This document shows positions 35,724 through 44,791 of a stretch of DNA of 49,063 nucleotides, piece by piece. Every line of letters starts with the position of its first letter. The stretch's first letter is position 1. Source of the stretch: Acetobacter persici JCM 25330 (lineage in GTDB: Bacteria; Pseudomonadota; Alphaproteobacteria; Acetobacterales; Acetobacteraceae); the NCBI RefSeq assembly GCF_000613905.1, contig NZ_BAJW01000018.1, positions 1 through 49,063 of the forward strand, in the 5' to 3' direction. The position numbers were made by a program, and so were the translations under genes. The notes beneath the pieces were generated by a model, which ran no database searches, had not been told where the DNA came from, and saw nothing but the letters and a program-made list of their open reading frames with translations.

Positions 35724-36052
35724 ATGTTTGTCGCTATGAACCGCTTTAAAGTCCATCCGGAAAAAGAATCCGCGTTCAAAAGCCGCTGGCTTGACCGGGA
35801 CGTGCTGTTAAAGACTGCTCCGGGATTTTTAATGATCCAGTTTATGCGTGGCGAAACACGCCCGGACTACATTGCCTATGCCTCGCAGACGGTCTGGGCC
35901 TCACGGGAGGCGTATGAGGCATGGCGTCAGTCCGATATTTTTCAGACGGCACATAAAGGATGGGGCAAGGCGAAGTGCTGACTCTCGAAAAACGCGAGTT
36001 CAGTGGATATGAGGTGCTGCGCACTGTCTCCGGGCAGGAGGAAGCAGCCTGA
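35724..36052 (+). CDS. IsdG-type haem-degrading monooxygenase A, frameshifted near 35970
   Basis: A small ferredoxin-like ABM-fold protein. The haem-degradation residues of IsdG/IsdI are present: N6 in MFVAMNRF, W58 in QTVWAS and H77 in TAHKG. The open frame ends at 35981, but the adjacent frame continues VLTLEKREFSGYEVLRTVSG to a stop at 36050-36052 that overlaps the hmuT start as TGATG. One extra G at 35969-35970 joins them into 109 aa, matching the 106-aa paralogue at 38930. It would open haem in the cytoplasm to release iron. It is first in the operon behind the Fur-like box. Confidence 0.8.
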
Positions 36053-37038
36053 TGACCACGCAGCACATCCCGGAGAAACACCGTCTCCACCTTTCGGCCG
36101 CGTCCCGGTATTCCCGCCGTGCTTTTGGAACCCTGCTGACTTTTGGTGTGGCGTCGGTCTGCCTGCCTCGTGTCGGGCTGGCTCAGCAGGCCACAGAGAC
36201 AGAGGTTGGCCGCATTGTCACGGACTGTCGGGGGCGGCGCGTTACGCTTCACAGCGCAACAAAAATTGCCAGCATTGGTGGCACCATAACGGAAACGCTT
36301 TACGCGCTTGGCCGGTCACACGACATTCTGGCAGTGGATCAAACGTCCACATGGCCCGAGCAGGCCCGGAAAGAGAAAAAAGACCTCGGCTATATGCGTG
36401 CCATTTCCTCCGAAGGGGTCTTGTCCCTGCGCCCGGATCTTGTGCTGGCTATGAACGATGCAGGCCCGCCTGCGGCGATGGATCAGCTTGTGGCATCTGG
36501 TGTTCCGCTTGTGTTTGTGGATGCCACGCCGTCCCCGGAGGCTATTGAGGGGCGCACCCGGTTTCTGGCGGATATTGTTGGCGCGCAGGCGGAAGGAGAC
36601 CGGCTTGGCCAGTCGATTGCCGCGCAGTTCAAGCAACTGGACGCATGGCGGGCGGAGCATCCCGCAAAGCCGCGTGTGTTGTTTGTTATGCGCATGACCA
36701 ATAATCGCCCGATGGCCGCCGGCACAGGCACTGCGGCAGATGCCATGATCCGGCTTGTGGGCGCGGTTAATGCGGGTGGAGGTATGCAGGGCTATAAAAT
36801 TGTGGATCAGGAAAATCTGGTTGCTCTCAAGCCAGATATCATTCTCCTTATGGATCAGACTGCGGCGGCTATTCGCGCCGATCTTCTGGCAGACCCCGGC
36901 TTCCGGCTGACGCCTGCTGGCCGGAATAATGCGTTTGTCAGTATGGAGGGGGAGCGTTTGCTGGGCTTTGGCCCGCGCACACCGCAGGCCGCACTTGATC
37001 TGGCAAAAATGATGGCAGCGGCAGGCCATCCCGCATGA
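36052..37038 (+). CDS. hmuT: Haemin ABC transporter substrate-binding protein HmuT
   Basis: 328 aa from ATG 36052. The N-terminal export signal has a twin arginine (YSRRAFGTLLTFGVAS), so Tat or Sec export is possible. The class III binding-protein fold is recognisable from IVTDCRGRRVTLHSATKIAS, GGTITETLYALG and GYMRAISSEGVLSLRPDLVL, then DQENLVALKPDIIL. It is of the HmuT/ShuT/PhuT type, delivering haem to HmuUV in the periplasm. It is translationally coupled to its neighbours by TGATG upstream and ATGA downstream. Confidence 0.9.
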   Translation: MTTQHIPEKHRLHLSAASRYSRRAFGTLLTFGVASVCLPRVGLAQQATETEVGRIVTDCRGRRVTLHSATKIASIGGTITETLYALGRSHDILAVDQTSTWPEQARKEKKDLGYMRAISSEGVLSLRPDLVLAMNDAGPPAAMDQLVASGVPLVFVDATPSPEAIEGRTRFLADIVGAQAEGDRLGQSIAAQFKQLDAWRAEHPAKPRVLFVMRMTNNRPMAAGTGTAADAMIRLVGAVNAGGGMQGYKIVDQENLVALKPDIILLMDQTAAAIRADLLADPGFRLTPAGRNNAFVSMEGERLLGFGPRTPQAALDLAKMMAAAGHPA

Positions 37039-38099
37039 GTCTGGCGCGGCGGCGTGCTGTTCTGTTCCTGTGCGCGTTATGTCCCGTCCTGATTGTGGCT
37101 GTCGGCATATCGCTTAATGTCGGCGCAACCGGCGTGCATCTGACAGCTTTGTGGCACGGAGGGCTGCACGGCGGGATAGAGGCCGGGAACAGTGCGGACC
37201 GCGTGGTGCTGACCCAGATCCGTGGCCCACGTGTTGTGATGGCGGGCCTTACGGGCGCGGCTCTGGCTGTCGCAGGGGCCGTGATGCAGGGGCTTTTCAG
37301 AAATCCGCTGGCGGACCCGGGGCTGATCGGGGTGTCTTCCGGCGCGGCTCTGGCGACGGCCTGTGTGCTCGTTCTTGGCGGAGCATGGCTTGATCTGGGC
37401 GCTGGTGGCGGGCATGTCGCGCTCCTCAGCACAGCGTGGGCTGTGCCTCTGGCAGGGATGCTCGGGAGTTTTGTTGCCGCGTGTGTGCTCTATCTGTTTG
37501 CAACACGGGGCGGCGCGACGTCTGTCAGCATGATCCTGCTGGCCGGGGTGGCTTTTAGTGCATTTTCTGGCGCGCTGACGGGAATTCTTATTTTCCGCGC
37601 GAATGACACAGCCTTACGGGATTTGACCTTCTGGACCATGGGCAGTTTTGCGGGGGCCACATGGCCGCGCATTGGTCTGCTATGTCCGTTTTTGCTGGTG
37701 GCCGGGTGGGTTACCGCCTGTCTTGCATCGCCTCTGAATGCCTTGTTGCTGGGGGAGAGTGATGCGCGCCTGATGGGCTACCCTGTTGAGCGTATCAAGC
37801 GGCTTGCCATGTTTGCGGTTGCGTGTGCTGTGGGGCCTGCGGTTTCTTTTGTTGGGGCGATTGGCTTTGTGGGGGTTGTTGTGCCGCATCTGGTGCGCCT
37901 GGTTACCGGACCGGATCATCGGCTGGTGTTGCCGGGCAGCGCCTTGCTGGGGGCGATTTTACTCATAGCGGCTGATACGCTGGCGCGCGTTATCGCCATG
38001 CCCGCGGATGTGCCTGTGGGGATTGTGACAGCGGTTTTAGGAACGCCTGTTTTTGTCTGGCTGCTGACGCGCGTGCATGACCGGGAGAGGCTGGCATGA
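37035..38099 (+). CDS. hmuU: Haemin ABC transporter permease HmuU
   Basis: 354 aa, FecCD family, with about ten transmembrane helices. Typical motifs are LTQIRGPRVVMAGLTGAALA, GAVMQGLFRNPLADPGLIG, GSFAGATWPRIG and GFVGVVVPHLVRLVTGPDHR. It moves haem across the inner membrane with HmuV. It overlaps hmuT and hmuV by 4 nt each. Confidence 0.94.
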   Translation: MSLARRRAVLFLCALCPVLIVAVGISLNVGATGVHLTALWHGGLHGGIEAGNSADRVVLTQIRGPRVVMAGLTGAALAVAGAVMQGLFRNPLADPGLIGVSSGAALATACVLVLGGAWLDLGAGGGHVALLSTAWAVPLAGMLGSFVAACVLYLFATRGGATSVSMILLAGVAFSAFSGALTGILIFRANDTALRDLTFWTMGSFAGATWPRIGLLCPFLLVAGWVTACLASPLNALLLGESDARLMGYPVERIKRLAMFAVACAVGPAVSFVGAIGFVGVVVPHLVRLVTGPDHRLVLPGSALLGAILLIAADTLARVIAMPADVPVGIVTAVLGTPVFVWLLTRVHDRERLA

Positions 38100-38914
38100 C
38101 ACTTTCTCTGCGTAATGTCGGCTGGGGCATCCGGGGCAATGCCATTGTGCATGACGCGTCTCTGGATTTTGAGGCAGGGCAGCTTACGGCTCTTATCGGC
38201 CCGAACGGCGCGGGAAAAAGCACGCTGCTTCGCCTAGCCAGTGGTCTTCTGCCTGCAACCAGTGGCACTGTGTCTCTGGGTGGTGCGCCTGTGGCGACAC
38301 TGTCAGCCCCCGGACTGGCGGCCAGCCGGGCGATGCTGATGCAGGATTCCCCGCTGCGGGCCCAGTTTACATTGCGGGAACTGGTGGCGATGGGCAGCCA
38401 TATTTCAGCGCCTTTCCTGAGTCACGCGACGCGCATGGCCCTTGCGGAAGCCTTGCTTGAGCGGGTGGGTCTGGCGGCCTTTGCCGGGCGCGATGTTATG
38501 GGCTTATCCGGAGGCGAGCGTCAGCGTGTTCATCTGGCACGGGTGCTGATGCAGCTTGAATCCGCCGTGCACGATACTGACAAAGCGCCCGGCTTTTTAC
38601 TGCTGGACGAACCAATTTCAGCGCAGGACCTCTCCCGGCAGCATCTGGTGCTTAACCTTGCGCGGGCCCATGCGCAAAAGGGGGGAGGCGTTGTGTTGGT
38701 GCTGCATGACCTGAACTGGGCGGCGGCCTGTGCTGACCGTATTGTTGTGGTGCATGAAGGAACGATCCATGCGCAGGGGCCACCGGAGCAGGTGTTAACC
38801 AATAAACTCGCCTGCCATGTCTTCGGGCTGGAGGAGGGGCGCGTGCGTCAACATGCGGTGTCAGGAAAGCCGTATATTCTACCGCACGATATGATGTGCG
38901 GGTCTTTATCATAA
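38096..38914 (+). CDS. hmuV: Haemin ABC transporter ATP-binding protein HmuV
   Basis: 272 aa. Walker A is GPNGAGKST (35-43), the Q-loop is in AMLMQDSPLRAQFTL, the signature is LSGGERQRVHLARVL, Walker B is GFLLLDEPISAQD and the H-loop is VLVLHDLNW. The spacing is that of the FecE/HmuV subfamily. It drives HmuU. It overlaps hmuU by ATGA. Confidence 0.94.
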   Translation: MTLSLRNVGWGIRGNAIVHDASLDFEAGQLTALIGPNGAGKSTLLRLASGLLPATSGTVSLGGAPVATLSAPGLAASRAMLMQDSPLRAQFTLRELVAMGSHISAPFLSHATRMALAEALLERVGLAAFAGRDVMGLSGGERQRVHLARVLMQLESAVHDTDKAPGFLLLDEPISAQDLSRQHLVLNLARAHAQKGGGVVLVLHDLNWAAACADRIVVVHEGTIHAQGPPEQVLTNKLACHVFGLEEGRVRQHAVSGKPYILPHDMMCGSLS

Positions 38915-38929
38915 GGAGAGAAAAAGAGT

Positions 38930-39250
38930 ATGTCTCAGTATATCGCCATGAACCGCTTTCTGGTTGCTCCTGAAAATGAAGAGGCTTTTCAGAAACGCTG
39001 GCTGGACCGTGAGGTTTTGCTCAAGACGGTTCCCGGATTTATCAGCTTCCAGTTTCTTCAGGGGCCGGAAAAAGAGGGCGTAAGGCTTTATGCCTCTCAC
39101 ACGGTCTGGGAGTCTTACGATGCTTTTGTCGGCTGGACGCAGTCTGAGCAGTTCCGTCAGGCCCATGCCGGGGCAGGGCAGGGGCGTGCTCTGACGGCTG
39201 GGCCACCGGTGTTTGAAGGCTTTACCGTTATGCAGGACGTAACGGTCTGA
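38930..39250 (+). CDS. IsdG-type haem-degrading monooxygenase B
   Basis: 106 aa from ATG 38930 with AAGGAG at 38913-38918. It is a paralogue of the operon's first gene. The catalytic set is N8 in IAMNRF, W60 in HTVWES and H79 in RQAHAG. It ends the hmu operon and stops 26 nt before a strong terminator. The two copies may differ in haem specificity or product; the sequence shows no clear functional split. Confidence 0.85.
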   Translation: MSQYIAMNRFLVAPENEEAFQKRWLDREVLLKTVPGFISFQFLQGPEKEGVRLYASHTVWESYDAFVGWTQSEQFRQAHAGAGQGRALTAGPPVFEGFTVMQDVTV

Positions 39251-39276
39251 TTTTTATAATCTGTTTTGTCTGATGT

Positions 39277-39315
39277 AAAATGGCCTGAAATTTTATAGAC
39301 TTTCAGGCCATTTTT
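39277..39315. terminator. Bidirectional terminator between hmu operon and hemO
   Basis: AAAATGGCCTGAAA (39277-39290) pairs perfectly with TTTCAGGCCATTTT (39301-39314), flanked by A- and T-runs, so it can terminate on both strands between the converging genes. Confidence 0.88.
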
Positions 39316-39325
39316 GTGCGTCTGC

Positions 39326-39913
39326 TCAGCCCGAAACCGCGCTGAGGGTGCCGGGTGCTGTCATGTAGTTTTTGACACGCAGAAAGCCTGCCCGCGCGCC
39401 GGTTGCCGCAAGAACAGGGTCAAACCCGGCGTGGTCAATAGCGCTTTTAAAGGCGTTCCAGGAGGCTCCCCTGCCGCCGGGATCCGCCGCCAGATGCCGC
39501 GCCCCAAAATTCTCGGTAAAGCCTAGATTTTCTACCAGCTTCATAAGGAAGTTCGCTCCCAGCTTAGAGCCTTCCGCCACATACAGCCATCCCGCAGCAG
39601 TCGACGCATCAGGGATATCCAGAGAGGTTTCCTCATCAGGGAAGGGCAGGCCAAGATCCTGCATGTCCTGACGGACATGGGCAAAGCGGTTTCTGGCTGC
39701 CAGATCAGGAATGATTTCTACCAGCTGAATATGATTATAGGCGGCGTTCACGTCTCTGTGGAACAGATACTGGAGTTTTACAAAATTCCCGTATTTTTCT
39801 GAGCTTGAGAAGAGACCATGCGCCATGATGCCTTTATCGAGGTCTTCATGCAGCGTGTGCGTGGCATCTTTAAGCCGGAGAGACAGGGAGAGCTGGTCAG
39901 ACGTTCTGGTCAT
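39326..39913 (-). CDS. hemO: Biliverdin-producing haem oxygenase (HemO/PigA-type)
   Basis: 195 aa from ATG 39913, an all-helical haem oxygenase. The proximal haem ligand is H22 in THTLHEDLD. The distal glycine-rich helix is GWLYVAEGSKLGANFLMK. It opens haem to biliverdin, CO and iron in the cytoplasm. It is divergent from the haem receptor gene, and the shared 160-nt region holds two Fur-like boxes. Its presence beside two IsdG-type enzymes means two unrelated haem-opening chemistries in one locus. Confidence 0.88.
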   Translation of the reverse strand: MTRTSDQLSLSLRLKDATHTLHEDLDKGIMAHGLFSSSEKYGNFVKLQYLFHRDVNAAYNHIQLVEIIPDLAARNRFAHVRQDMQDLGLPFPDEETSLDIPDASTAAGWLYVAEGSKLGANFLMKLVENLGFTENFGARHLAADPGGRGASWNAFKSAIDHAGFDPVLAATGARAGFLRVKNYMTAPGTLSAVSG

Positions 39914-39974
39914 GAGGCGTGTCCTTTACGACAGAAATGCATTCAGAAAAGCGCGACGGTGTGGCTAATTTAAC

Positions 39975-39993
39975 GCAAATGAGAATCATGTGC
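39975..39993 (-). promoter_or_regulatory. Fur-like box on the hemO side
   Basis: GCAAATGAGAATCATGTGC contains ATGAGAATCAT, close to Fur consensus half-sites. It is about 62 nt before the hemO start on the minus strand. Confidence 0.55.
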
Positions 39994-40034
39994 AATAACC
40001 GCTTGATGGGGCACACTCTGCCGTGCATCATAAA

Positions 40035-40054
40035 TTAATAATGATTCTCATTAA
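40035..40054 (+). promoter_or_regulatory. Fur-like box before the haem receptor
   Basis: TTAATAATGATTCTCATTAA is close to the Fur consensus and nearly palindromic (AATGA-TTC-TCATT). It ends 19 nt before the receptor start at 40074, which also argues against upstream start codons lying inside the box. Confidence 0.68.
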
Positions 40055-40073
40055 CCGTATTTATGGATGTAGA

Positions 40074-42395
40074 ATGACACCGCTGCCTCTTTTTCGCCGG
40101 GCCGTGCGTTACCGGATGCTGGCAACAACCGCTCTGGCCTATGCCTGCATAACTCCCGCTTTTGCCGCGGCACCTGATGCCACACAGACCAGATCAGAAA
40201 CCGCTGTGAAGGCTGGTACTGAAGAAAAGACATCACAAAAAAAGACCGCCAGTCCTCAGACAGTCATTCTGGGGCCAGTCAGAGTACGCGGCAAAGCGGA
40301 TATTCTGGACTCCATGAAGTTTGATCCTGACAAGGATCACAGCGCGGTGGGGAAGGCAGGCGTGCTGACAACCACCACAACGCTCAAAACACTCCGGGAC
40401 CGGCAGATTGACAGTCTGGAAGACTTTTCCCGCCGTGTGGATGCCTCGGTGAATTACAGTAGTGGCAATTCCAGCATCAACATCCGTGGGCTTGATCAGA
40501 ACCGGATTCTGACCACCATCGACGGTGTCCGTATGCCCTGGGCAAATGATGGGGCTTATGCGGGGTCTTTCAATTCTGCGCAGGGGGGCGTGAGTAATTT
40601 TGACTTCAACTCCCTTGGTGCGATTGACGTCGTTAAAAGTGCTGATTCCAGCTTTTTTGGCACCGGGGCGCTGGGCGGCGTAATTGCGTTGCGCACGCTG
40701 GACCCGGAGGATCTTCTTAAGCCGGGTAAAACCTTTGGTGGTCTGACCAAGCTGACCTACAACGGCGCAAGCGAGGCGGCTTTGCTGAATCAGGCCTTTG
40801 CAGCCCGCTATAAAAATACGGTTTTCCTGCTTCAGGGCGGCTATCAGAATGGCAGCCAGATCGGCAACCACGGTGATATTTATGGGTATGGCCGGACGCG
40901 TACTGCAAAAGATCCCTCCTCCTATGATCAGGGCAGTTTTCTGGGCAAGATCAGGCATTATTTTGCCGGTGGGCACAGAATTGGTCTGACCGGGGAGTGG
41001 TTTGACCGGAATACGGATGAACGCACCAGAACATCCGAGACAACGGCCACAAACGTGTATCGTACCCGCAGTGAGAATCAGCGGTCTCGCGTATCAGCCA
41101 ATTATGATTATCAGGCCAAAAGCCCGACAGCCTTATTCAGTGAGGCGCATTTTCTGGCTTACTGGCAGAGTATCCAGACGGATACGGATATTACAAATCG
41201 TGACCCTGCCAGACCGCGCGCCTATGTTCATCAGCATCTGACACTGCCCGTAGAGTCCTATGGTGTCACGGGTTCGGCCACAAACAACATTTTCACCGGC
41301 CCGTTGCATCATGTGCTGACCTATGGCGGAGAGGTATTCCTGACGGATACCTACCAGACGCAGACAGGCCAGCGGGCCGTTTCAAGCGCTTATACGCACG
41401 ATAATTTTTCCGATATGCCTAAAGTGCATGGCACAGATATGGGTGCTATTGTGCAGGACCGCATCGGTATTGGGCGTGGTGAATGGCTGCATATTACTCC
41501 AGGTTTCCGGTTTGATTATTTCCAGCGTGACCCGCAGAATACAGCGTCTTACAGGGCCAATGCCGGATATGCGGGCTTGCCTCACGGGGCGCATGGTTCG
41601 CATTTCTCACCCAAAGTTCTGGTGGAAGCGCGCGTGACAAAAGATGTTGTTCTGTATGGACAATATTCCGAGGCCTATCGTGCTCCGTCTGCCACCGAGG
41701 AATATCTGAACTACAGCACGCCACCGGTTTATCAGGTTGTCGGGAACCCTGATCTCAAGCCCGAAACCAGCAGAGGCTGGGAAGTCGGTATGAAATACGG
41801 GAACTCCGAGAGGGGCGCTAAAATTTCTTTCTATGATAATCACTATCATAATTTTATAGATATGATGGGGATAAGTGGCTGTAACGGATATATGCTGTGC
41901 TATGGCTATACCAATCTCGCACATGTCCGGATTTATGGTGTGGAAGCCAGCGGAAACTGGGCATTTGATGATCACTGGCATGTCTGGGGGTCTCTGGCCT
42001 ATGCCGATGGGCGGGATCAGGATAAAAACTTCCACCTGAGTTCGGTGGCACCTTTCCGGGGCATTATTGGGTTTGGCTATAAAACCCAGCGCTGGGGGGC
42101 AGATCTGTCCGGCACTTTTGCGGCAGGCCGGGATAATGCCAAATATCTGACGTCGACTGGTGGTTTGAGCAACCAGTGGAAAACACCGGGTTATGTTATT
42201 TTCGATCTGACTGGCTGGTATAGCCCGGCATTTTATAAACCCCTGCGCATTCAGGCCGGGATGTATAACATGTTTGATAAAGCCTATTACAATGCGGCCT
42301 CTCTCCCGTATGGCCAGTCTTCCACCTCGCTTTCTGAGCGGTATTACACACAACCCGGCCGTTCTTTTAAAGTCACGGCCCGGATTGAGTTCTGA
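40074..42395 (+). CDS. TonB-dependent haem receptor
   Basis: 773 aa from ATG 40074 (MTPLPLFRRAV); GTG 40023 and ATG 40041 lie within or before the Fur-like box and are rejected. The signal peptide ends near AFAA. The plug domain includes DSLEDFSRRVDASVNYSSG, INIRGLDQNRILTTIDGVRM and SSFFGTGALGGVIAL. The barrel carries YRAPSATEEY and NPDLKPETSRGWEVG, the FRAP/NPDL pair of the haem/haemoglobin receptor group, and ends FKVTARIEF. It imports haem across the outer membrane using TonB-ExbBD encoded nearby. Confidence 0.88.
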   Translation: MTPLPLFRRAVRYRMLATTALAYACITPAFAAAPDATQTRSETAVKAGTEEKTSQKKTASPQTVILGPVRVRGKADILDSMKFDPDKDHSAVGKAGVLTTTTTLKTLRDRQIDSLEDFSRRVDASVNYSSGNSSINIRGLDQNRILTTIDGVRMPWANDGAYAGSFNSAQGGVSNFDFNSLGAIDVVKSADSSFFGTGALGGVIALRTLDPEDLLKPGKTFGGLTKLTYNGASEAALLNQAFAARYKNTVFLLQGGYQNGSQIGNHGDIYGYGRTRTAKDPSSYDQGSFLGKIRHYFAGGHRIGLTGEWFDRNTDERTRTSETTATNVYRTRSENQRSRVSANYDYQAKSPTALFSEAHFLAYWQSIQTDTDITNRDPARPRAYVHQHLTLPVESYGVTGSATNNIFTGPLHHVLTYGGEVFLTDTYQTQTGQRAVSSAYTHDNFSDMPKVHGTDMGAIVQDRIGIGRGEWLHITPGFRFDYFQRDPQNTASYRANAGYAGLPHGAHGSHFSPKVLVEARVTKDVVLYGQYSEAYRAPSATEEYLNYSTPPVYQVVGNPDLKPETSRGWEVGMKYGNSERGAKISFYDNHYHNFIDMMGISGCNGYMLCYGYTNLAHVRIYGVEASGNWAFDDHWHVWGSLAYADGRDQDKNFHLSSVAPFRGIIGFGYKTQRWGADLSGTFAAGRDNAKYLTSTGGLSNQWKTPGYVIFDLTGWYSPAFYKPLRIQAGMYNMFDKAYYNAASLPYGQSSTSLSERYYTQPGRSFKVTARIEF

Positions 42396-42641
42396 CGCTG
42401 ACGCACTCTGACCGTAGTTGAAGCCTCATTTTTGAGGACTGTCTGAATCAGGATAACCCACTGGCTGCCGGTCTGGCGGACAGTGGGCAACCGCTATCTG
42501 GTGGTCTCGAGAGTTAACTCCGGCGCTTACAAAACGGTTTGTGCTGAAAAGACGCGATATGTGTATGCCAGTCTGAGAAGAGCTTGCGTGTTGAGTAAGC
42601 CTGACGGGACGACCAAGGGGAGGGGGCACCAGCCAGCAAGA
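42396..42641. other. 246-nt gap between haem receptor and tonB
   Basis: The genes converge here. A short CCTCA/TGAGG hairpin with a T4 loop lies at 42424-42437, with no T-run after it. Open frames on both strands (about 63-67 codons) have no recognisable features. I see nothing else supportable. Confidence 0.35.
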
Positions 42642-43484
42642 CTAATGGATATCAAATTCAACCGGCACCGTTAGAGTAATGGGCTCTCCCGGTATACTTT
42701 CGGGCGGGGCGGGTAAGGGCTGGGCGCGTTTGGGAAGGGCAAGGGCTTCGGCGTCCAGAAGGGGGTGGCCAGAGCTTTTGCTTAATCTGACAGACAAGAC
42801 ATGGCCTGCGCGGTCCATGGAAAAGGTGACTGTCGGGACACCTTCTTCATGCTCAGCCATCGCCGTTTGTGGGTAGCGTTTGAATTTTTCAAGCTGAGCC
42901 AGCAAAGCGCCCTGCCATGTTACAGGATCATGCGCCGCGTTGGGTGAGGAGACGCCTGGGGCAGGTGCTGCCTGAGTAGAGGAGGCGGGTGTTGCAGCCG
43001 CAGGAAGAGAAGGTGCCGCAGCGTCTACCTGCTGGCTGTTCTCAGGCGGCGTTTTTTTTAAGTTTGGAACTGCTTTGTGCTTTTTAACACTCTTATAAAG
43101 TTTATCCGGCTTCGGGACGGGAACCGGCGGAGAGGGGGCTGGTGATGGGGGCGCCGTTATTTTGGGTGGTTCGACAGGTGTGGGCACCGGTACGGGTCGG
43201 GCGTCCTGGGGTGGCATGGGCACGTCTTGCTGGGATGTGGCAGCAGGGACTGGTGCAGGGACCATATCAATAGCAATTGCCGCCGCCGGGGCTGCTGCAA
43301 CAGGGTTAACAGGGTGCGGGACGCTGGTGATCCACGCGGTCACTCCTGCGGTGGCGACAAGCACGCTCATGAATGAGAGACCCCATCTTAAAGTCTCTTC
43401 CCGCCTTTCCCGGTGTGTTTTTGAAGAATGCCATTCTGTGAAAGATGCCGGCATTGGTACGATCTGGCCGGATGCTCTGCTCAT
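42642..43484 (-). CDS. tonB: TonB energy-transducing protein
   Basis: 280 aa. One transmembrane helix at about 35-55 (GLSFMSVLVATAGVTAWI) is followed by a proline-rich periplasmic spacer with PVPVPTPVEPP and VPVPKPDKLY. The C-terminal TonB domain follows (about 205-280: FKRYPQTAMAEHEEGVPTV, then VRLSKSSGHPLLDAEAL). ATG 43484 overlaps the exbD stop as ATGA. It transmits proton-motive energy to outer-membrane receptors, most directly the haem receptor beside it. Confidence 0.9.
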   Translation of the reverse strand: MSRASGQIVPMPASFTEWHSSKTHRERREETLRWGLSFMSVLVATAGVTAWITSVPHPVNPVAAAPAAAIAIDMVPAPVPAATSQQDVPMPPQDARPVPVPTPVEPPKITAPPSPAPSPPVPVPKPDKLYKSVKKHKAVPNLKKTPPENSQQVDAAAPSLPAAATPASSTQAAPAPGVSSPNAAHDPVTWQGALLAQLEKFKRYPQTAMAEHEEGVPTVTFSMDRAGHVLSVRLSKSSGHPLLDAEALALPKRAQPLPAPPESIPGEPITLTVPVEFDIH

Positions 43485-43948
43485 CGTGCGGTGTCCGTAC
43501 TGTCTGACTGAGCAGGATGGGCTTCCTGACCTTCCTCCTGCCCCTGAAGATTGACCAGCGCGACTTTCAGGAAGCCTGCTGTGCGCAATTTATCCATCAC
43601 GCTCATCAATGTGCCGTAATCCACAGTCTTGTCTGCTCTCAGGAAAATGCGCTGTTCCCTGTTGCCTTTTGTGGCGCTGTTCAGAGCGGCGGCCAGAGTC
43701 TCCGTCGCGATTGTTTCCTCTCCCAGCGCCAGACTGTGGTCAGCTTTTACAGTCAGAAAAACAGGATCATCGGGGCGGGGAGCGGGTTTTTCACTGGAGG
43801 ACGGGAGATCGACCGGCACGTTGACAGTCGTGAGCGGGGCCGTGACCATAAAGATCACTAGCAGGACCAGCATGACATCAATAAAGGGGGTGACGTTTAT
43901 CTCACTCGCTTCATGCGGGTTTTCATCAGTGTGACGAATACGGAGCAT
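43481..43948 (-). CDS. exbD: ExbD, TonB complex proton-channel subunit
   Basis: 155 aa. A short cytoplasmic tail is followed by the single membrane helix NVTPFIDVMLVLLVIFMVTA, containing the essential aspartate D24. The periplasmic domain (IFLRADKTVDYGTLMSVMDK) is typical. It lies between exbB and tonB with tight spacing. Confidence 0.93.
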   Translation of the reverse strand: MLRIRHTDENPHEASEINVTPFIDVMLVLLVIFMVTAPLTTVNVPVDLPSSSEKPAPRPDDPVFLTVKADHSLALGEETIATETLAAALNSATKGNREQRIFLRADKTVDYGTLMSVMDKLRTAGFLKVALVNLQGQEEGQEAHPAQSDSTDTAR

Positions 43949-43954
43949 GAGCGG

Positions 43955-44695
43955 TTATTCTCCCGCCAGACGCGGAAGATCAAAACGCACAACCTGTCCG
44001 GTTTTTGTTAAGGCCTGCATGCGGCCCAGATCGCGAGAGACAAGGCGCATCACAAGAGCGGTCAGGTCAGCAACCTGTGCCCGGCAGGCGGCACTCTGGC
44101 GGGCAAGGTGATTATAAATCACCACGGCAGGGATAGCGGCAACCAGCCCCAGTGCCGTGGCAAGCAGGGCTTCTGCAATGCCCGGTGCGACAACGGCCAG
44201 ACTGGTGGCTTTGCTGGCGGCAATGCCGGTAAAAGATGTCATGATACCCCAGACGGTCCCGAACAGCCCGATGAAAGGGGAGGTCGCGCCAATGGTGGCA
44301 AGCAGGCCTGTCCCACGCATCAGTCTGCGGCCTTCAGCGGCTTCCAGCCGTTCAAGGTGCAGGACGATGCGCTCTTTCAGCCCGTCATTATCATCAACAA
44401 TATCCTGAGAGCGTGTCCGTTCCTGCTCGGCCGCCATGACAAGGGTATGGGCTATGCCGCTCTGCCGCGTGCTTTCTTCCCCCCAGTCAAGGGTATTCGC
44501 ATTTTCCAGCGCCAGTTCCGCTTTGCGCAATTGGCGGCGAATTTTAAAAAATTCAACGGATTTCGCAATAAAAATGGTCCATGTCAGGATACTGGCCACA
44601 GCGAGGAGCATCATGACACAGCGCACAAGCGGGCCTGCATTGATAAACATATCCCATGGGGAGAACGATAATGCAGAGGGCGAGAGCGTTGGCAT
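43955..44695 (-). CDS. exbB: ExbB, TonB complex proton-channel subunit
   Basis: 246 aa from ATG 44695 (MPTLSPSALSFSPWDMF), with GGAGG about 10 nt upstream; a GTG at 44734 would add 13 residues and is less likely. Three transmembrane helices of the MotA/TolQ/ExbB family are seen. The core is GLLATIGATSPFIGLFGTVW (first part of the motif) and IAEALLATALGLVAAIPAVV. It is the first gene of exbB-exbD-tonB behind a Fur-like box. Confidence 0.92.
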   Translation of the reverse strand: MPTLSPSALSFSPWDMFINAGPLVRCVMMLLAVASILTWTIFIAKSVEFFKIRRQLRKAELALENANTLDWGEESTRQSGIAHTLVMAAEQERTRSQDIVDDNDGLKERIVLHLERLEAAEGRRLMRGTGLLATIGATSPFIGLFGTVWGIMTSFTGIAASKATSLAVVAPGIAEALLATALGLVAAIPAVVIYNHLARQSAACRAQVADLTALVMRLVSRDLGRMQALTKTGQVVRFDLPRLAGE

Positions 44696-44791
44696 GAGCG
44701 GTAAACCTCCAGAAAACAGCGCGTGGCGCGTCACAAGGCCAGAAGAAGCACCAGACGAACATTTATGAGTACTATTTGCTATATAAGCAAC

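Noticed and set aside
40023-40073. Upstream GTG 40023 or ATG 40041 as start of the haem receptor
   Set aside because: Both lie before or within the Fur-like box; ATG 40074 gives a normal signal peptide.
42483-42674. 63-codon frame in the receptor-tonB gap
   Set aside because: It overlaps the tonB end antisense, has no recognisable features and no good ribosome site.
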